From CAVXXB01 sp963765585 (lineage in GTDB: Bacteria > Calditrichota > Calditrichia > JAJRVZ01): a stretch of 64,000 nucleotides of DNA. A program made the position numbers and the translations under genes. Location: assembly GCA_963765585.1 (NCBI GenBank), contig CAVXXB010000015.1, positions 248,001 through 312,000 on the forward strand, read 5' to 3'. Of this stretch, positions 44,668 to 54,399 are shown piece after piece. Position 1 is the stretch's first letter. The number at the start of each line of letters is the position of its first letter. The notes under the pieces were generated by a model that saw only the letters and a list, made by a program, of their open reading frames with translations, did not search any database and was not told the DNA's origin.

Positions 44668-45576
44668 ATGGGAAGTGTAAAGGATTTGCGCATTATTAAA
44701 TCGCCTACAAGCGACAGAGCCGGAATAGGACATTTCCGGTTTTCTGATAGATATTCGGTATTTGATTGGGGAGAAATGCCGGATTTGATCACCGATAAAG
44801 GAAAAGCATTATGTATTATGGGTGCATTTTTTTTCGAGAAACTTGAAGAAATGGGTATACACACCCATTACCAGGGTGTTCTTTACCATGGAGGTGTAAA
44901 GCGACTGAACGAAATCAAGGAAGCCGTTGATACCATGCAGGTTGCCTTGGTACAAGTAGTCAAACCAAATAATCTTGAGGGCAAATATGATTATTCCATG
45001 TATAACAGGGGTAAAACAAACATCCTCATTCCACTTGAAGTTATCTACCGGAACAGTTTACCGGAAGGTTCAAGCGTTTTCCGCCGGTTAAAAAAGGGAA
45101 CATTGAAATTAGAAGACATCGGTTTAGATAGTATGCCTAAACCAAACGATGTATTCACAGAACCTCTTTTAGACGTGTCAACCAAATTGGAAGTCACTGA
45201 CCGTTATATGACCTGGAATGAGGCTCAGCAAATTTCAGCGGTCTCAGATGATGAGCTAAATACCATATTGGAAACGACAAAACAAATAAACAACATCATA
45301 TCAGAACAGGCAGAAAAAGCAGGATTGGTAAATGAGGATGGGAAGGTCGAATTTGCCTATGATTCTGAACGAAAATTGATGCTTGTGGATATTCTTGGAA
45401 CACCTGATGAATGTCGATTTACATATCAGGGTATGCAGGTTAGTAAAGAAGTGGCAAGGAATTATTACCGTAACACACCATGGTATAATCAAATAGAAGA
45501 GGCAAAAGAAAAAGACAGGCAAAATTGGAAAAACCTGGTCGATTCCCCGCCCAAAGCTGCCCACTCGTTTTTTTGA
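44668..45576 (+). CDS. purC: SAICAR synthetase (phosphoribosylaminoimidazolesuccinocarboxamide synthase)
   Basis: 302 aa from ATG 44668, seven bases after AGGAG (an ATG 12 bp upstream overlaps that site). N-terminal GSVKDL..., FRFSDRYSVFDWGEMPD, KGKALCIMGAFFFEKLE and GIHTHYQG are characteristic, in the longer archaeal-like form of PurC. It joins CAIR and aspartate with ATP in purine synthesis. Transcribed alone; an 18-bp perfect palindrome lies 70 bp downstream. Confidence 0.93.
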   Translation: MGSVKDLRIIKSPTSDRAGIGHFRFSDRYSVFDWGEMPDLITDKGKALCIMGAFFFEKLEEMGIHTHYQGVLYHGGVKRLNEIKEAVDTMQVALVQVVKPNNLEGKYDYSMYNRGKTNILIPLEVIYRNSLPEGSSVFRRLKKGTLKLEDIGLDSMPKPNDVFTEPLLDVSTKLEVTDRYMTWNEAQQISAVSDDELNTILETTKQINNIISEQAEKAGLVNEDGKVEFAYDSERKLMLVDILGTPDECRFTYQGMQVSKEVARNYYRNTPWYNQIEEAKEKDRQNWKNLVDSPPKAAHSFF

Positions 45577-45645
45577 ACTTTTAAGTCAACTGTATCAAAG
45601 TGCCTGTAACGAAATAACGGAAAAAGAGTGGTTTAGTGTTCCACC

Positions 45646-45663
45646 ACTAAAATCGATTTTAGT
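45646..45663. repeat. 18-bp perfect palindrome after purC
   Basis: ACTAAAATCGATTTTAGT, with AGTGGT/ACCACT pairing just upstream (45627-45632, 45643-45648). No T-run, so not a standard terminator. At 45775-45805 the same gap holds a 7-nt-type repeat (ACGCGGA, TTACACG, GATTAAC). Confidence 0.5.
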
Positions 45664-45857
45664 TGAAATCCAGGAACAAATTTCCGGTTAAAGTGGTTTT
45701 GAGTGGGTACAGGTTACAAGGTTCAGGTTAATTTATTCTTTTTGCGAGCTAAGCGAAGCGATCTCAGGATTTTTTTTATAGAACGCGGATTACACGGATT
45801 AACGCGGAATATAAAAAATAGAAATCAATATTATAAATTAGATATTAGGATTTAATC

Positions 45858-46064
45858 ATGAACAATAGAACAGTAAATATACCAGGGATGAGCTGCGAGC
45901 ATTGTGTTCGGACCATCGAAACCGAACTGAGTGAGATGGAAGGCGTCCAGTCAGCAAAAGCGGATTTAACAGATAAATCTTTATCTATTTCCTGGGACGG
46001 GCCACTGGGATGGGATGACATTGTAACGCTGTTGAATGAAATTAATTATCCGCCTGCAGAATAA
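45858..46064 (+). CDS. copZ: Copper chaperone (HMA domain protein)
   Basis: 68 aa, one heavy-metal-associated domain with GMSCEHC at residues 10-16, the Cu+ binding site. It carries Cu+ in the cytoplasm to the P-type ATPase encoded 9 bp downstream. The pairing and size fit CopZ. No CsoR or CueR regulator gene is adjacent. Confidence 0.92.
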   Translation: MNNRTVNIPGMSCEHCVRTIETELSEMEGVQSAKADLTDKSLSISWDGPLGWDDIVTLLNEINYPPAE

Positions 46065-46073
46065 ACACTTATA

Positions 46074-48536
46074 ATGTCTGCAAAAAAAATCACCCTGCCA
46101 GTTTCTGGGATGACATGTGCCAACTGCGCATTGACAATTGAACATACTCTTAAAAAAAGAACGGCAGGGATAACTGATGTAACAGCAAATTTTACTCTGG
46201 AAAATACCCAGGTAGAATTTGATGACAAACTGACAAATCTTTCCGATATCAGTTCTGCGATTGAAAAAGCCGGATATCATGTACCCACTGAGAATCTGGT
46301 TCTTGAGATTGGCGGTATGACCTGTGCGAATTGTGCCGCTACCATTGAAAGAACTATCCGCAAAAAAAGTGACGGCATTATTGATATTAATGTTAATCTG
46401 ACCAGCGAAAAAGCGGTAATTACTTATATCCCCGGATTAACATCCCGCAATAAAATCAGTCAACTCATCGAAAATTCAGGCTATAAAGTCTTAAACACCA
46501 CCGGAGATGAGATTTCTACAGAACAACTCCGTCAAAATGAGATCAATAAACAAAAGCAAAAATTCCTGATCGGAATCGCCTTTACGATCCCTCTGTTTCT
46601 ATTCAGTATGAGCCGTGATCTTAGTCTTATGGGTGAATGGGCATTTGGAAATTGGTCAAATTGGTTTATGCTGCTCTTAACCATACCGGTGCAATTTTAT
46701 GTTGCTTCGGATTACTATAGTGGTGCATATAAAGCAATCCGAAACGGGACCGCAAATATGGATGTGCTGGTTGCCATGGGTTCCGGTGTCGCTTTTATAT
46801 ATAGCTTTGTTATCACCATTATGCTTGCATTTGATAATGCCTCACTGGGTCAGCATGTTTATTTTGAAACCGCAGCCGTTATAATTACGCTCATCAAACT
46901 GGGAAAATTTCTTGAGGTCAGAGCCAAAGGAAGTACCGGCACAGCAATTAAGGAATTACTTAATTTGCAGGTCAAAACCGCGCATCTGATCACTGACGAA
47001 GGAGTTATAGAAATTGCTCAGGATGAAATTAAGATCGGCGATATTCTATTAGTCAAACCTGGTGAAAAAATTCCGATAGATGCCGTTGTCATTGAGGGCT
47101 CATCGGCGGTTGATGAGAGCATGTTAACCGGAGAAAGTATCCCCGTTGAAAAATCCGATGGTCAGGAAGTATTTTCAGGGACCGTAAATACCAGTGGATC
47201 ATTAAAAATAAGGGCCATTCGCGTCGGTGCAGATACGGCGCTCTCGCAAATAATTCGGATGGTTGAGAAAACGCAGGCATCCAAGCCGCCAATCCAAAGA
47301 TATGCAGACCGGATTGCGGCCGTCTTCGTACCCGTTGTACTACTCATTGCCATTGTAGTTTTTATAATCTGGCTGATTGCAACCAATGATATCACAGATT
47401 CAATATTGCGTTTAACAGCTGTTCTGGTAATTGCCTGCCCCTGTGCATTGGGCCTTGCAACACCTACTGCCGTGGTTGTGAGCAGTGGTCGTGGTGCAAA
47501 AGAGGGAATTCTGTTCCAAAATGGCGAAGCCCTGGAAACTGCCTATCATACAAAACTGATTGTCTTTGATAAAACCGGTACCATTACCCTGGGAAAACCC
47601 AAAGTACAGGATGTATATATCAACTCATCTCCTGAAGGTATCAGTAAAACGAGATTATTAACTTATGCTGCAAGTGCAGAGGGAGAATCAGAACACCCGC
47701 TTGGTAAAGCGATTGTTGATTTTGCTTTACAGGAAAAAATTCAGTTAGTGGATATTAAGGATTTTAAAAGTTTTTCCGGCAGAGGGATCACAGCCACAGT
47801 CGGTGATAAAGAGGTACATGTTGGTACTGAAACATTTATGTCGGAATTTAATATCGATACGGTACTATTTTCTGAAATTTCCAGCCAATTTGAGTCATCC
47901 GCAAAAACAGTAATATTTGTTTCTATTGAAAATAGATGTGAGGGCATTCTCGCAATTTCTGATCAGATTAAACCGGATGCACGGGCCACGATTGAAGATC
48001 TGAAACGATTGGGTGTCGAGTGTGTAATGGTAACCGGAGACAATGAAATTACAGCGCGGACGATTGCTGCAGAGGCAGGTATAGCAAAAGTTATCAGCCA
48101 GGTATTGCCCGGGGAAAAAGCGAACATCGTCCAGAAATTTCAGCAGGATGGAGCCGGACCAGTCGGGATGGTCGGTGACGGCATTAATGATGCACCGGCA
48201 TTGGTTCAAGCAGATACCGGGATGGCCATGGGTAAAGGATCTGATATTGCAATCGAAGCCGCAGATATCACTTTAGTCAGGGAAAAATTAGCTATCGTTC
48301 CGGAAGCGCTTAAATTAAGTCGCACTACTATGGGCATTATCAGAAGTAATTTGTTCTGGGCATTTTTCTATAACATCATATTAATCCCGATTGCTGCCGG
48401 AATTCTGTATCCTTTCGCCGGAGCACCGGATATGCTCAGGACGCTTAATCCAATGCTGGCGGCTTTTGCTATGGCTTTTAGCAGTGTCTCCGTCGTTTTA
48501 AACAGTCTTAGACTGAAGAAAATTAAATTGAAATAA
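46074..48536 (+). CDS. copA: Copper-exporting P1B-type ATPase
   Basis: 820 aa. Two N-terminal HMA domains (GMTCANC at ~13 and ~82), eight predicted membrane helices, the actuator TGES loop (MLTGESIPVEK), the transport motif ACPCALG in the sixth helix, phosphorylation DKTGT, HP motif (SEHPLG) and the hinge GDGINDAP. Cys-Pro-Cys plus GMTCANC assigns it to Cu+ export, giving copper tolerance with CopZ upstream. Ends 2 bp from the convergent DUF3047 gene. Confidence 0.96.
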   Translation: MSAKKITLPVSGMTCANCALTIEHTLKKRTAGITDVTANFTLENTQVEFDDKLTNLSDISSAIEKAGYHVPTENLVLEIGGMTCANCAATIERTIRKKSDGIIDINVNLTSEKAVITYIPGLTSRNKISQLIENSGYKVLNTTGDEISTEQLRQNEINKQKQKFLIGIAFTIPLFLFSMSRDLSLMGEWAFGNWSNWFMLLLTIPVQFYVASDYYSGAYKAIRNGTANMDVLVAMGSGVAFIYSFVITIMLAFDNASLGQHVYFETAAVIITLIKLGKFLEVRAKGSTGTAIKELLNLQVKTAHLITDEGVIEIAQDEIKIGDILLVKPGEKIPIDAVVIEGSSAVDESMLTGESIPVEKSDGQEVFSGTVNTSGSLKIRAIRVGADTALSQIIRMVEKTQASKPPIQRYADRIAAVFVPVVLLIAIVVFIIWLIATNDITDSILRLTAVLVIACPCALGLATPTAVVVSSGRGAKEGILFQNGEALETAYHTKLIVFDKTGTITLGKPKVQDVYINSSPEGISKTRLLTYAASAEGESEHPLGKAIVDFALQEKIQLVDIKDFKSFSGRGITATVGDKEVHVGTETFMSEFNIDTVLFSEISSQFESSAKTVIFVSIENRCEGILAISDQIKPDARATIEDLKRLGVECVMVTGDNEITARTIAAEAGIAKVISQVLPGEKANIVQKFQQDGAGPVGMVGDGINDAPALVQADTGMAMGKGSDIAIEAADITLVREKLAIVPEALKLSRTTMGIIRSNLFWAFFYNIILIPIAAGILYPFAGAPDMLRTLNPMLAAFAMAFSSVSVVLNSLRLKKIKLK

Positions 48537-48538
48537 TA

Positions 48539-49249
48539 CTACATCCCCTGGCACGATATTTCAATATAATCGATGAAAGCCAGTGAGGATTTGCCCGAAT
48601 TATCAGAATCACCCATGATTGCCAGAGTTGCTTTTTCCGGCGCCATCTTTCCAAAGGCCTTTTTATATAGATCAATTATATTAATTTCTTCGATCAGCCA
48701 TATTCCTGTTTGCTCGGTACCCTGATGCATGTTCCAGACCACCAAATTGTCACTATAGGGATTTTGAAAATATTCTTCATTATGAATAATATTGGCCCAT
48801 ACGAGAATCAGAGCACTGTGGGGTGGATCATATCCATACATTAAACTGAATGCTGTATTTTTTATTTCTTGCCAGAAAGATATATCTGAGCTGTCAGGGG
48901 CAAATAAAATAAATATCCGCACTGCATAATCATCACCGTCTTTTGTTCTGCCATCGGAATTTTCAACGAGTGAATCGACTCTCCATTTCCATCTCAATAC
49001 GGGGTATTTATGTGGCTTAAATTCTCTTTTCCATTTTAACCCAGACGCGGATCCATCACTTTTAATTTGCAGATAATTTTTATTGCCATCATTTATCATC
49101 TGATAATCAGTACGAACCTTCTTTACAGAAAAATATATATTTTCCCACTCTGATATATTATTGAATTCTACACGAATTGAAGCAGACGTATCAACCTGGG
49201 AAATTAATGTCTCCGGAAGTAGGAAAAATACCAAAAATATAATGTGCAT
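48539..49249 (-). CDS. Secreted DUF3047-family protein
   Basis: About 236 aa from ATG 49249; TTG 49261 is an alternative, and both starts lie in or next to a palindrome, neither with a normal ribosome site. Signal peptide (to LISQ), then the DUF3047 pattern LRWKWRVDSLVENSDGRTKDGDDYAVRIFILF and GTEQTGIWLIEEINI. Function unknown, periplasmic. The 5' end overlaps the phosphate transporter gene by 46-58 bp, so it may be translated by coupling. Confidence 0.8.
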   Translation of the reverse strand: MHIIFLVFFLLPETLISQVDTSASIRVEFNNISEWENIYFSVKKVRTDYQMINDGNKNYLQIKSDGSASGLKWKREFKPHKYPVLRWKWRVDSLVENSDGRTKDGDDYAVRIFILFAPDSSDISFWQEIKNTAFSLMYGYDPPHSALILVWANIIHNEEYFQNPYSDNLVVWNMHQGTEQTGIWLIEEINIIDLYKKAFGKMAPEKATLAIMGDSDNSGKSSLAFIDYIEISCQGM

Positions 49250-50787
49250 TCCCAAGTACAACTTGGGAACAAGTATTTTAATAATAATGGGAAATATATG
49301 TATTGGTTTAGTGGGTAAATTTGAAATTGCCGGATAATATAATCACGTTTCGTCTTTAAATCCTTATTGGACATTTTATTCAACTGGGTGTCCGGTTGAT
49401 ATTTCCATTCTTCAGACAATTTTTCCAGCGCCTCAAATAGTTGCCAGGTGTAACTAAATCCTTGATTTTCAAGATGTCTTAACGCATCAATTTGTTCTGT
49501 TGAAAACCATTCCGGATCAATTTCACGCTTCAAAATTGAACTGTTGATAAACAGACTGTCCTTTTTAGCTGATTCATAAACTATAGAAACTTCAGATTCT
49601 GAAAGCCCGGTTTTTGTTTCAAGATTTGTTAAAAATCGCGTGCCATTTAAAAATTCCGTATCTGCGAGTCTGTTTAATCCCTCATCCGAAATACCTTGCG
49701 AATTTAAATATGAAATTACATCACCGCGGATTAAGAAGACTGTTCTTTTGCTTACAGTATGGCCAAATACATTCTGCATGAAAAAAAGCGAGATGAATGT
49801 TATCAAACAAGCTGCAACCGGTGTGACCAACCATCCAGAGGCAATTTGTGCAAAGGCTTTTATCTTAATTGATCTCCAGCTTCTTAGTAAGCCGACGCCA
49901 AGAATAGCACCCACTATTGCCTGAGAACTTGATACTGGCACCAGCGGAAATGCAGGTAATCCATGCGACAAGAGCCAATGTTCAAGTTCCTGCGAAGCAA
50001 AGAAGAACAAAACCAATGCTTGAGCAAGCACAATCACCAAGGCCGCCTCCGGCGAGAGTTTTAGCAAACTGCCACCAACTGTCTCCATTACTTTTCGCGA
50101 GTAGGTATAGACTCCTACCGCAATAGAAATACCACCAATAAGGAATAGAATCTGCGTGCCGGTTAAGTACAAACCGCCAAACAACATCAGATCGTCAAAT
50201 GGTTTAACCGGAACAAACACACCCATTACATTGGCGATGTTATTTGATCCCAGGCTATATGCGCCAAACGCACCGACAACAATAAGTGCAATTCTAAGAT
50301 AGGTATCTCTTCGCAGCAAATGCATTTGAAGGCGATTGAATAAAAACTTGAAGACCATATATAAAATGACTGCAATCACCGCTGCCAGAATAGGACACAA
50401 AATCCAGGTTAGAACTATTTTTTGCAACGCCTGCAAATTCGTAGGACCGCCGGTAAATATATTCCAGCCGATTATTGAACCCACAATCGCCTGAGATGTC
50501 GAGACCGGAACCCTCGCCCGAGTCATCCAAAACACAGTAAAACCGGCGGATAAGGCGACTATAAATGCACCGGCAATGGCATTTACTGAACCCAACATCC
50601 CTAATGTATGGCTGGTTCCCGCCCCGCCTAACACCGCACCAATTATCACAAATATGCCACAGACCATGGCCGCAGTTTTAAACCTGACCATGCGGGTACC
50701 GACGGCTGATCCAAAAACATTTGCAGCGTCGTTTGCACCCAGAGACCATCCCAGGAATAATCCCGCCGATAGGAATATTAACAACAT
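49204..50787 (-). CDS. pit: PiT-family inorganic phosphate transporter
   Basis: 527 aa. Two inverted PiT repeats, each with the GANDAANVFG/GSNNIANVMG signature, ~10-11 membrane helices, and a ~150-residue hydrophilic helical segment between the last clear helices and the C-terminus (FLNGTRFLTNLETKTGL...). The last ~25 residues (YLFPSCTWEC onward) are encoded by a palindromic repeat and by DNA that also starts the next gene, so the true ancestral end was probably shorter. It imports phosphate with H+ or Na+. The PhoU-like partner gene is 17 bp upstream, the usual arrangement. Confidence 0.92.
   Translation of the reverse strand: MLLIFLSAGLFLGWSLGANDAANVFGSAVGTRMVRFKTAAMVCGIFVIIGAVLGGAGTSHTLGMLGSVNAIAGAFIVALSAGFTVFWMTRARVPVSTSQAIVGSIIGWNIFTGGPTNLQALQKIVLTWILCPILAAVIAVILYMVFKFLFNRLQMHLLRRDTYLRIALIVVGAFGAYSLGSNNIANVMGVFVPVKPFDDLMLFGGLYLTGTQILFLIGGISIAVGVYTYSRKVMETVGGSLLKLSPEAALVIVLAQALVLFFFASQELEHWLLSHGLPAFPLVPVSSSQAIVGAILGVGLLRSWRSIKIKAFAQIASGWLVTPVAACLITFISLFFMQNVFGHTVSKRTVFLIRGDVISYLNSQGISDEGLNRLADTEFLNGTRFLTNLETKTGLSESEVSIVYESAKKDSLFINSSILKREIDPEWFSTEQIDALRHLENQGFSYTWQLFEALEKLSEEWKYQPDTQLNKMSNKDLKTKRDYIIRQFQIYPLNQYIYFPLLLKYLFPSCTWECTLYFWYFSYFRRH
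49249..49273. repeat. REP-like palindrome, copy 2, inside coding overlap
   Basis: TTCCCAAGT (49249-49257), three bases, ACTTGGGAA (49261-49269), then CAAG. It forms both the end of the phosphate transporter frame and the start region of the DUF3047 gene. Confidence 0.75.
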
Positions 50788-50804
50788 TTCTTATGATTCT
50801 CCCG

Positions 50805-51449
50805 TCACATGCTTCTTTTTATAGTATATATGGCCAATCGGTCTGCAACTTCTTCAGATCGATCCGATACATTTTGAATATGCAAAGCAAAGTAGCGTAA
50901 ATGAACTTTATGCGCTAAATCAAGATCCATTTTAAATGCCTCACGTTTCAGGTTGTCTCCGATGCGGTCCGCCTCCTTCTCGTAAAAAATAACTTTGTGC
51001 AGATAATCCTTCACGGTCCTGACATCTCTGAAAAATGCACGAATAGCCACCACCAGATTCTCTGCGCTCTGAGTGGACATTTCAGTTAGTTCAATATAGT
51101 AGTGGTCCAGGGAATTTGGTATATCCGGTGTTTCGACATCGAACTGGAATAAAGTCTCTTTCATTGTATCAATTACAGTGTCTGTACTTTCCAGGATTCC
51201 CAGAACATCACCGCGGTGTTCCGGGATGAGTGTTTGTTCATAAAGTTGAGTTTCAATAATTCTTCGCAGATCATCCGCATGGGCTTCCAGTTTTGACAGA
51301 TTCCTAATCCGCTCTTTAAATTCATCCTGATTTTTTTCCAGGTAATTTTTAACGCCATGTTTGAAAACTAACGCTCCTTCATTTACTGCATTTAGAAAAT
51401 CGTCGATTTGTGCTTCAAGTTGTTTGGTTGCTCTGAATAAAATCGCCAT
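50805..51449 (-). CDS. DUF47/PhoU-like phosphate transport regulator
   Basis: 214 aa, all-helical, with the PhoU-type acidic metal-binding helices (KLEAHADDLRRIIE and YEKEADRIGDNLKRE). The family (TIGR00153/DUF47) is nearly always encoded next to PiT transporters and is thought to control them. Here it is directly upstream of pit on the same strand and 18 bp downstream of the CYTH gene, a three-gene operon. Confidence 0.9.
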   Translation of the reverse strand: MAILFRATKQLEAQIDDFLNAVNEGALVFKHGVKNYLEKNQDEFKERIRNLSKLEAHADDLRRIIETQLYEQTLIPEHRGDVLGILESTDTVIDTMKETLFQFDVETPDIPNSLDHYYIELTEMSTQSAENLVVAIRAFFRDVRTVKDYLHKVIFYEKEADRIGDNLKREAFKMDLDLAHKVHLRYFALHIQNVSDRSEEVADRLAIYTIKRSM

Positions 51450-51467
51450 TGAGAACTCCTGCGATAA

Positions 51468-51947
51468 TTAATTAATTTTTGTCCAGTTTTTATATGGATT
51501 CTTAATCAGGTTTGAATTATAATATTTCGGGTCACCGGTAACTTCGGTTCCAATCCAATCCGGTAAGCTAATTTTTTGTTCAGGAGAGACCAGTTCAACT
51601 TCCGCCAATATAAGTCCGGCATTATCACCAATAAATTCGTCTATTTCCCAGATTAATCCGGAGTATGTAACTTTAAACCGGTATTTTTCAATTATTGGCT
51701 TCACGCATAAATGAGTTAGCATCTCCTGTGCCTCATTGGCTGGAATCCCGTATTCGAATTCTGGCCGCTGTGAACCTTTTGCGATACCCTTTATTGTGAG
51801 AAATGCCTTTTCATTTGCGATCCGAATCCTTACAGTACGTTCTTTTTCGGTAGATAGGTAGCCCTGGCGAAGTAAAATTTCGGGCATGCTTTCATCACGC
51901 CAGCGATCGTTTTTTAGAAGAAATTTCCGTTCAATTTCGATACCCAT
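51468..51947 (-). CDS. CYTH-domain protein (inorganic triphosphatase-like)
   Basis: 159 aa from ATG 51947, chosen because the family begins GIEIERKFL exactly there; a TTG 18 bp upstream is possible. EIERKFL and later LTIKG, EFEYGIP, KYRFKVTY, EIDEFIG and ILAEVEL are the strand motifs of the CYTH tunnel fold, whose acidic and basic residues bind a triphosphate and metal. Bacterial members cleave inorganic triphosphate. First gene of the operon with the PhoU-like and PiT genes, which fits phosphate metabolism. Confidence 0.9.
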   Translation of the reverse strand: MGIEIERKFLLKNDRWRDESMPEILLRQGYLSTEKERTVRIRIANEKAFLTIKGIAKGSQRPEFEYGIPANEAQEMLTHLCVKPIIEKYRFKVTYSGLIWEIDEFIGDNAGLILAEVELVSPEQKISLPDWIGTEVTGDPKYYNSNLIKNPYKNWTKIN

Positions 51948-52142
51948 ATGCGGTCTTTCAGGCAAATGTTAGACATTTATGCCGGTTGTTTATTATATTG
52001 CGGAATAAATCAGTATCAGAATTGCATTAATAATAAATACTTTATTTCGCATCTTGGTGATATAATCACCAAGATATCACCATCCGGTGTTGAACTTAAA
52101 TTACATTAATAAATTTGAATATGACAATCAAGGAGGCATTTA

Positions 52143-54053
52143 ATGTCTGCTAAGAAAAAAGTGAGAAAAGAATCCTCAGATTTTTACTTCCCGTCTTCCG
52201 AAATAACAAAAAATGCGAATGTTCAAGAATATGAAAAACTCTACAAATCGTCAATTAAAGATCGTGAAAAATTTTGGGCAGATCAGGCGAGTGAATTGAG
52301 CTGGTTTAAAAAATGGAATAAGGTTTTAGATGATAAAAAGGCTCCCTTCTACAAATGGTTTACCGGTGGTAAAATTAATATCGTCCATAATGCCATTGAC
52401 AGACATCTGGCAACCTGGCGTCGCAACAAACTGGCATTAATCTGGGAAGGTGAACCGGGTGATTTCCGTACCTATTCTTACCATGCGCTTAATCGTGAAG
52501 TTTCAAAGTTTTCCAATGTGCTAAAAAGTATGGGTGTGCAAAAAGGAGATATCGTCACCATATACATGCCGCAGATACCTGAATTGGCCATTGCCATGTT
52601 GTCGTGTGCTAAAATCGGTGCAGCCCATAGTGTTGTATATGGTGGATTCAGTTATGAAGCCCTGGCTGAAAGAATAGAAGATGCCAATAGCCGGGTTTTA
52701 ATTACTGCAGATGGCGGTTTTCGGCGTGGCAGCCCCACCGATCTGAAAGGCATTGCCAACGAAGCCATGAGAAGATCACCCACCATCGAGGTGTGTATTA
52801 CCGTCAAACGGACCGATCACGAAGTCTTTATGGAAAATGATCGAGATTTCTGGTATCACGATCTGATGTCCATGCCGGTGGCCAGTCCGGTATGCGATAC
52901 CGAACACATGGACTCTGAGGATATGCTCTTTATTCTGTATACATCCGGGACAACAGGCCGGCCGAAAGGCCTGCTGCATACCCATGGCGGCTATGCTGTG
53001 TATACAGCGACAACCCATCGCATGGTGTTTGATATTAAAGAAGAAGATCGCTGGTGGTGTGCCGCAGATCCGGGATGGATTACCGGACATAGTTATATCG
53101 TTTACGGCCCGCTAATCAACGGCTCGACAATTGTAATGTATGAGGGCGCACCGAACCATCCATATCCCAATCGCTGGTGGCAGATGATCGAGAAATATGG
53201 TATAACAATTTTATACACATCACCGACAGCTATCCGCGGGTTGATGCGTTTTGGTGAGGCTTGGCCAAACCGGCACGATTTAAGTTCGCTCAGATTACTG
53301 GGCTCGGTTGGCGAACCGATCAATCCGGAAGCCTGGCGCTGGTATCACCGTGTGATCGGGCGGGATAAATGTCCGATTATGGATACCTGGTGGCAGACCG
53401 AAACCGGAGGATTTATGATTACTCCTCTGCCCATCACACCATTAAAACCGGGCTCAGCAACCAAACCTTTTTTTGGCAATGAAATGGCCGTAGTAGATGA
53501 TAAAGGGAAAGACGTCAAAGCCGGTGAAGAAGGAAAACTGGTTATAAAGGCACCCTGGCCAGGAATGGCGCGTACCATTCATGGCGATCCGAAACGGTTT
53601 ATTGAAACCTATTGGAAAGAATTTGAGAAACAAGGCTGGTATAAGGCGGGTGATTCTGCCAGAATTGATGAGGACGGGTATTATTGGATTATCGGCCGCA
53701 TTGATGATGTAATAAAAGTAAGTGGCTACCGGCTAGGGACTGCAGAAATCGAAAGCGCCCTGGTAAGTCATCATGATGTATCCGAAGCAGCGGCAATCGC
53801 CCTACCCCACGAACTAAAGGGAAATGCCATCCATACCTATGTAATCCTGCGAGCCGGTGCCGAGTCAGGAAAAGAACTGGAGAATCAGCTCAGAGAGCAT
53901 GTGAGTAAAGAAATGGGTCCCATTGCCAAGCCGGAGACTGTCACGTTTGTTGATTCATTGCCAAAGACGCGGTCCGGTAAAATTATGCGTCGTGTACTAA
54001 AAGCCCGGGCCCTTGGTCAGGATGAGGGAGACTTGACGACGCTGGAGGAGTAG
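52143..54053 (+). CDS. acs: Acetyl-CoA synthetase (AMP-forming)
   Basis: 636 aa. AMP-binding motif YTSGTTGRPKGLLHTHGG, DTWWQTETGG, YKAGDSARID, GRIDDVIKVSGYR hinge and the acetylatable Lys in PKTRSGKIMRR near the C-terminus. The W in DTWWQTE marks acetate/propionate-size acyl selection. It activates acetate to acetyl-CoA with ATP. A good ribosome site (AAGGAGG) precedes the ATG. Monocistronic, followed by repeats and a terminator at 54220. Confidence 0.95.
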   Translation: MSAKKKVRKESSDFYFPSSEITKNANVQEYEKLYKSSIKDREKFWADQASELSWFKKWNKVLDDKKAPFYKWFTGGKINIVHNAIDRHLATWRRNKLALIWEGEPGDFRTYSYHALNREVSKFSNVLKSMGVQKGDIVTIYMPQIPELAIAMLSCAKIGAAHSVVYGGFSYEALAERIEDANSRVLITADGGFRRGSPTDLKGIANEAMRRSPTIEVCITVKRTDHEVFMENDRDFWYHDLMSMPVASPVCDTEHMDSEDMLFILYTSGTTGRPKGLLHTHGGYAVYTATTHRMVFDIKEEDRWWCAADPGWITGHSYIVYGPLINGSTIVMYEGAPNHPYPNRWWQMIEKYGITILYTSPTAIRGLMRFGEAWPNRHDLSSLRLLGSVGEPINPEAWRWYHRVIGRDKCPIMDTWWQTETGGFMITPLPITPLKPGSATKPFFGNEMAVVDDKGKDVKAGEEGKLVIKAPWPGMARTIHGDPKRFIETYWKEFEKQGWYKAGDSARIDEDGYYWIIGRIDDVIKVSGYRLGTAEIESALVSHHDVSEAAAIALPHELKGNAIHTYVILRAGAESGKELENQLREHVSKEMGPIAKPETVTFVDSLPKTRSGKIMRRVLKARALGQDEGDLTTLEE

Positions 54054-54056
54054 CAG

Positions 54057-54091
54057 GATGCAAGATACAAGATACAGGATACAGGATTATA
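54057..54091. repeat. Tandem 7-bp repeat (GATACAG)
   Basis: GATGCAA, GATACAA, GATACAG, GATACAG, GATTATA in register, starting 4 bp after the acs stop. The same unit recurs at 59273-59314. Confidence 0.82.
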
Positions 54092-54219
54092 ATTGTCATT
54101 CTGGAAGGACCTTTTACCCGGGTCACCAGAGTATAAAAGTTCCTGAGTCCCTAAGTACCTTAGTCCTGAAATTCAGGTTGTCATCCTGGATTGACTTTTT
54201 ACCCTGTGCAAAAAGACCT

Positions 54220-54241
54220 TCTTCCAAAGGAAGATTTTTTT
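54220..54241 (+). terminator. Rho-independent terminator (acs)
   Basis: TCTTCC (54220-54225), loop AAA, GGAAGA, then T7. It lies 167 bp after acs. Between them are a GATACAG array and short quasi-repeats (GTCATTCTGGAAGGACC-like). Confidence 0.7.
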
Positions 54242-54242
54242 A

Positions 54243-54330
54243 ACCGCAAAGACGCGAAGGAACCGCAGAGCACGCGAAAATAGAATATATATAATTTCCT
54301 TTGTGATCTTTATGTATTCTTTGCGATCTT
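54243..54330. repeat. Inverted-repeat element (CGCAAAGACGCG family) beside IS
   Basis: CGCAAAGACGCGAAGG (54245-54260) and CCGCAGAGCACGCG face CTTTGTGATC and CTTTGCGATC at 54300-54330. A similar right-hand piece (AACTCTGCGG then CTTTGCCTCTGC) lies at 56040-56080 beyond the IS, so the IS may have inserted into such an element. Confidence 0.45.
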
Positions 54331-54399
54331 GTATGTTTAAAGTATAAAACATTTTTATAAAAACTTTACTTGTTCTTTTTAAATAAAACCAACATTTTC

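Noticed and set aside
49204..49273. Overlap of pit and DUF3047 as a gene-calling error only
   Set aside because: Both frames carry good family matches up to the overlap; the palindrome explains it better.
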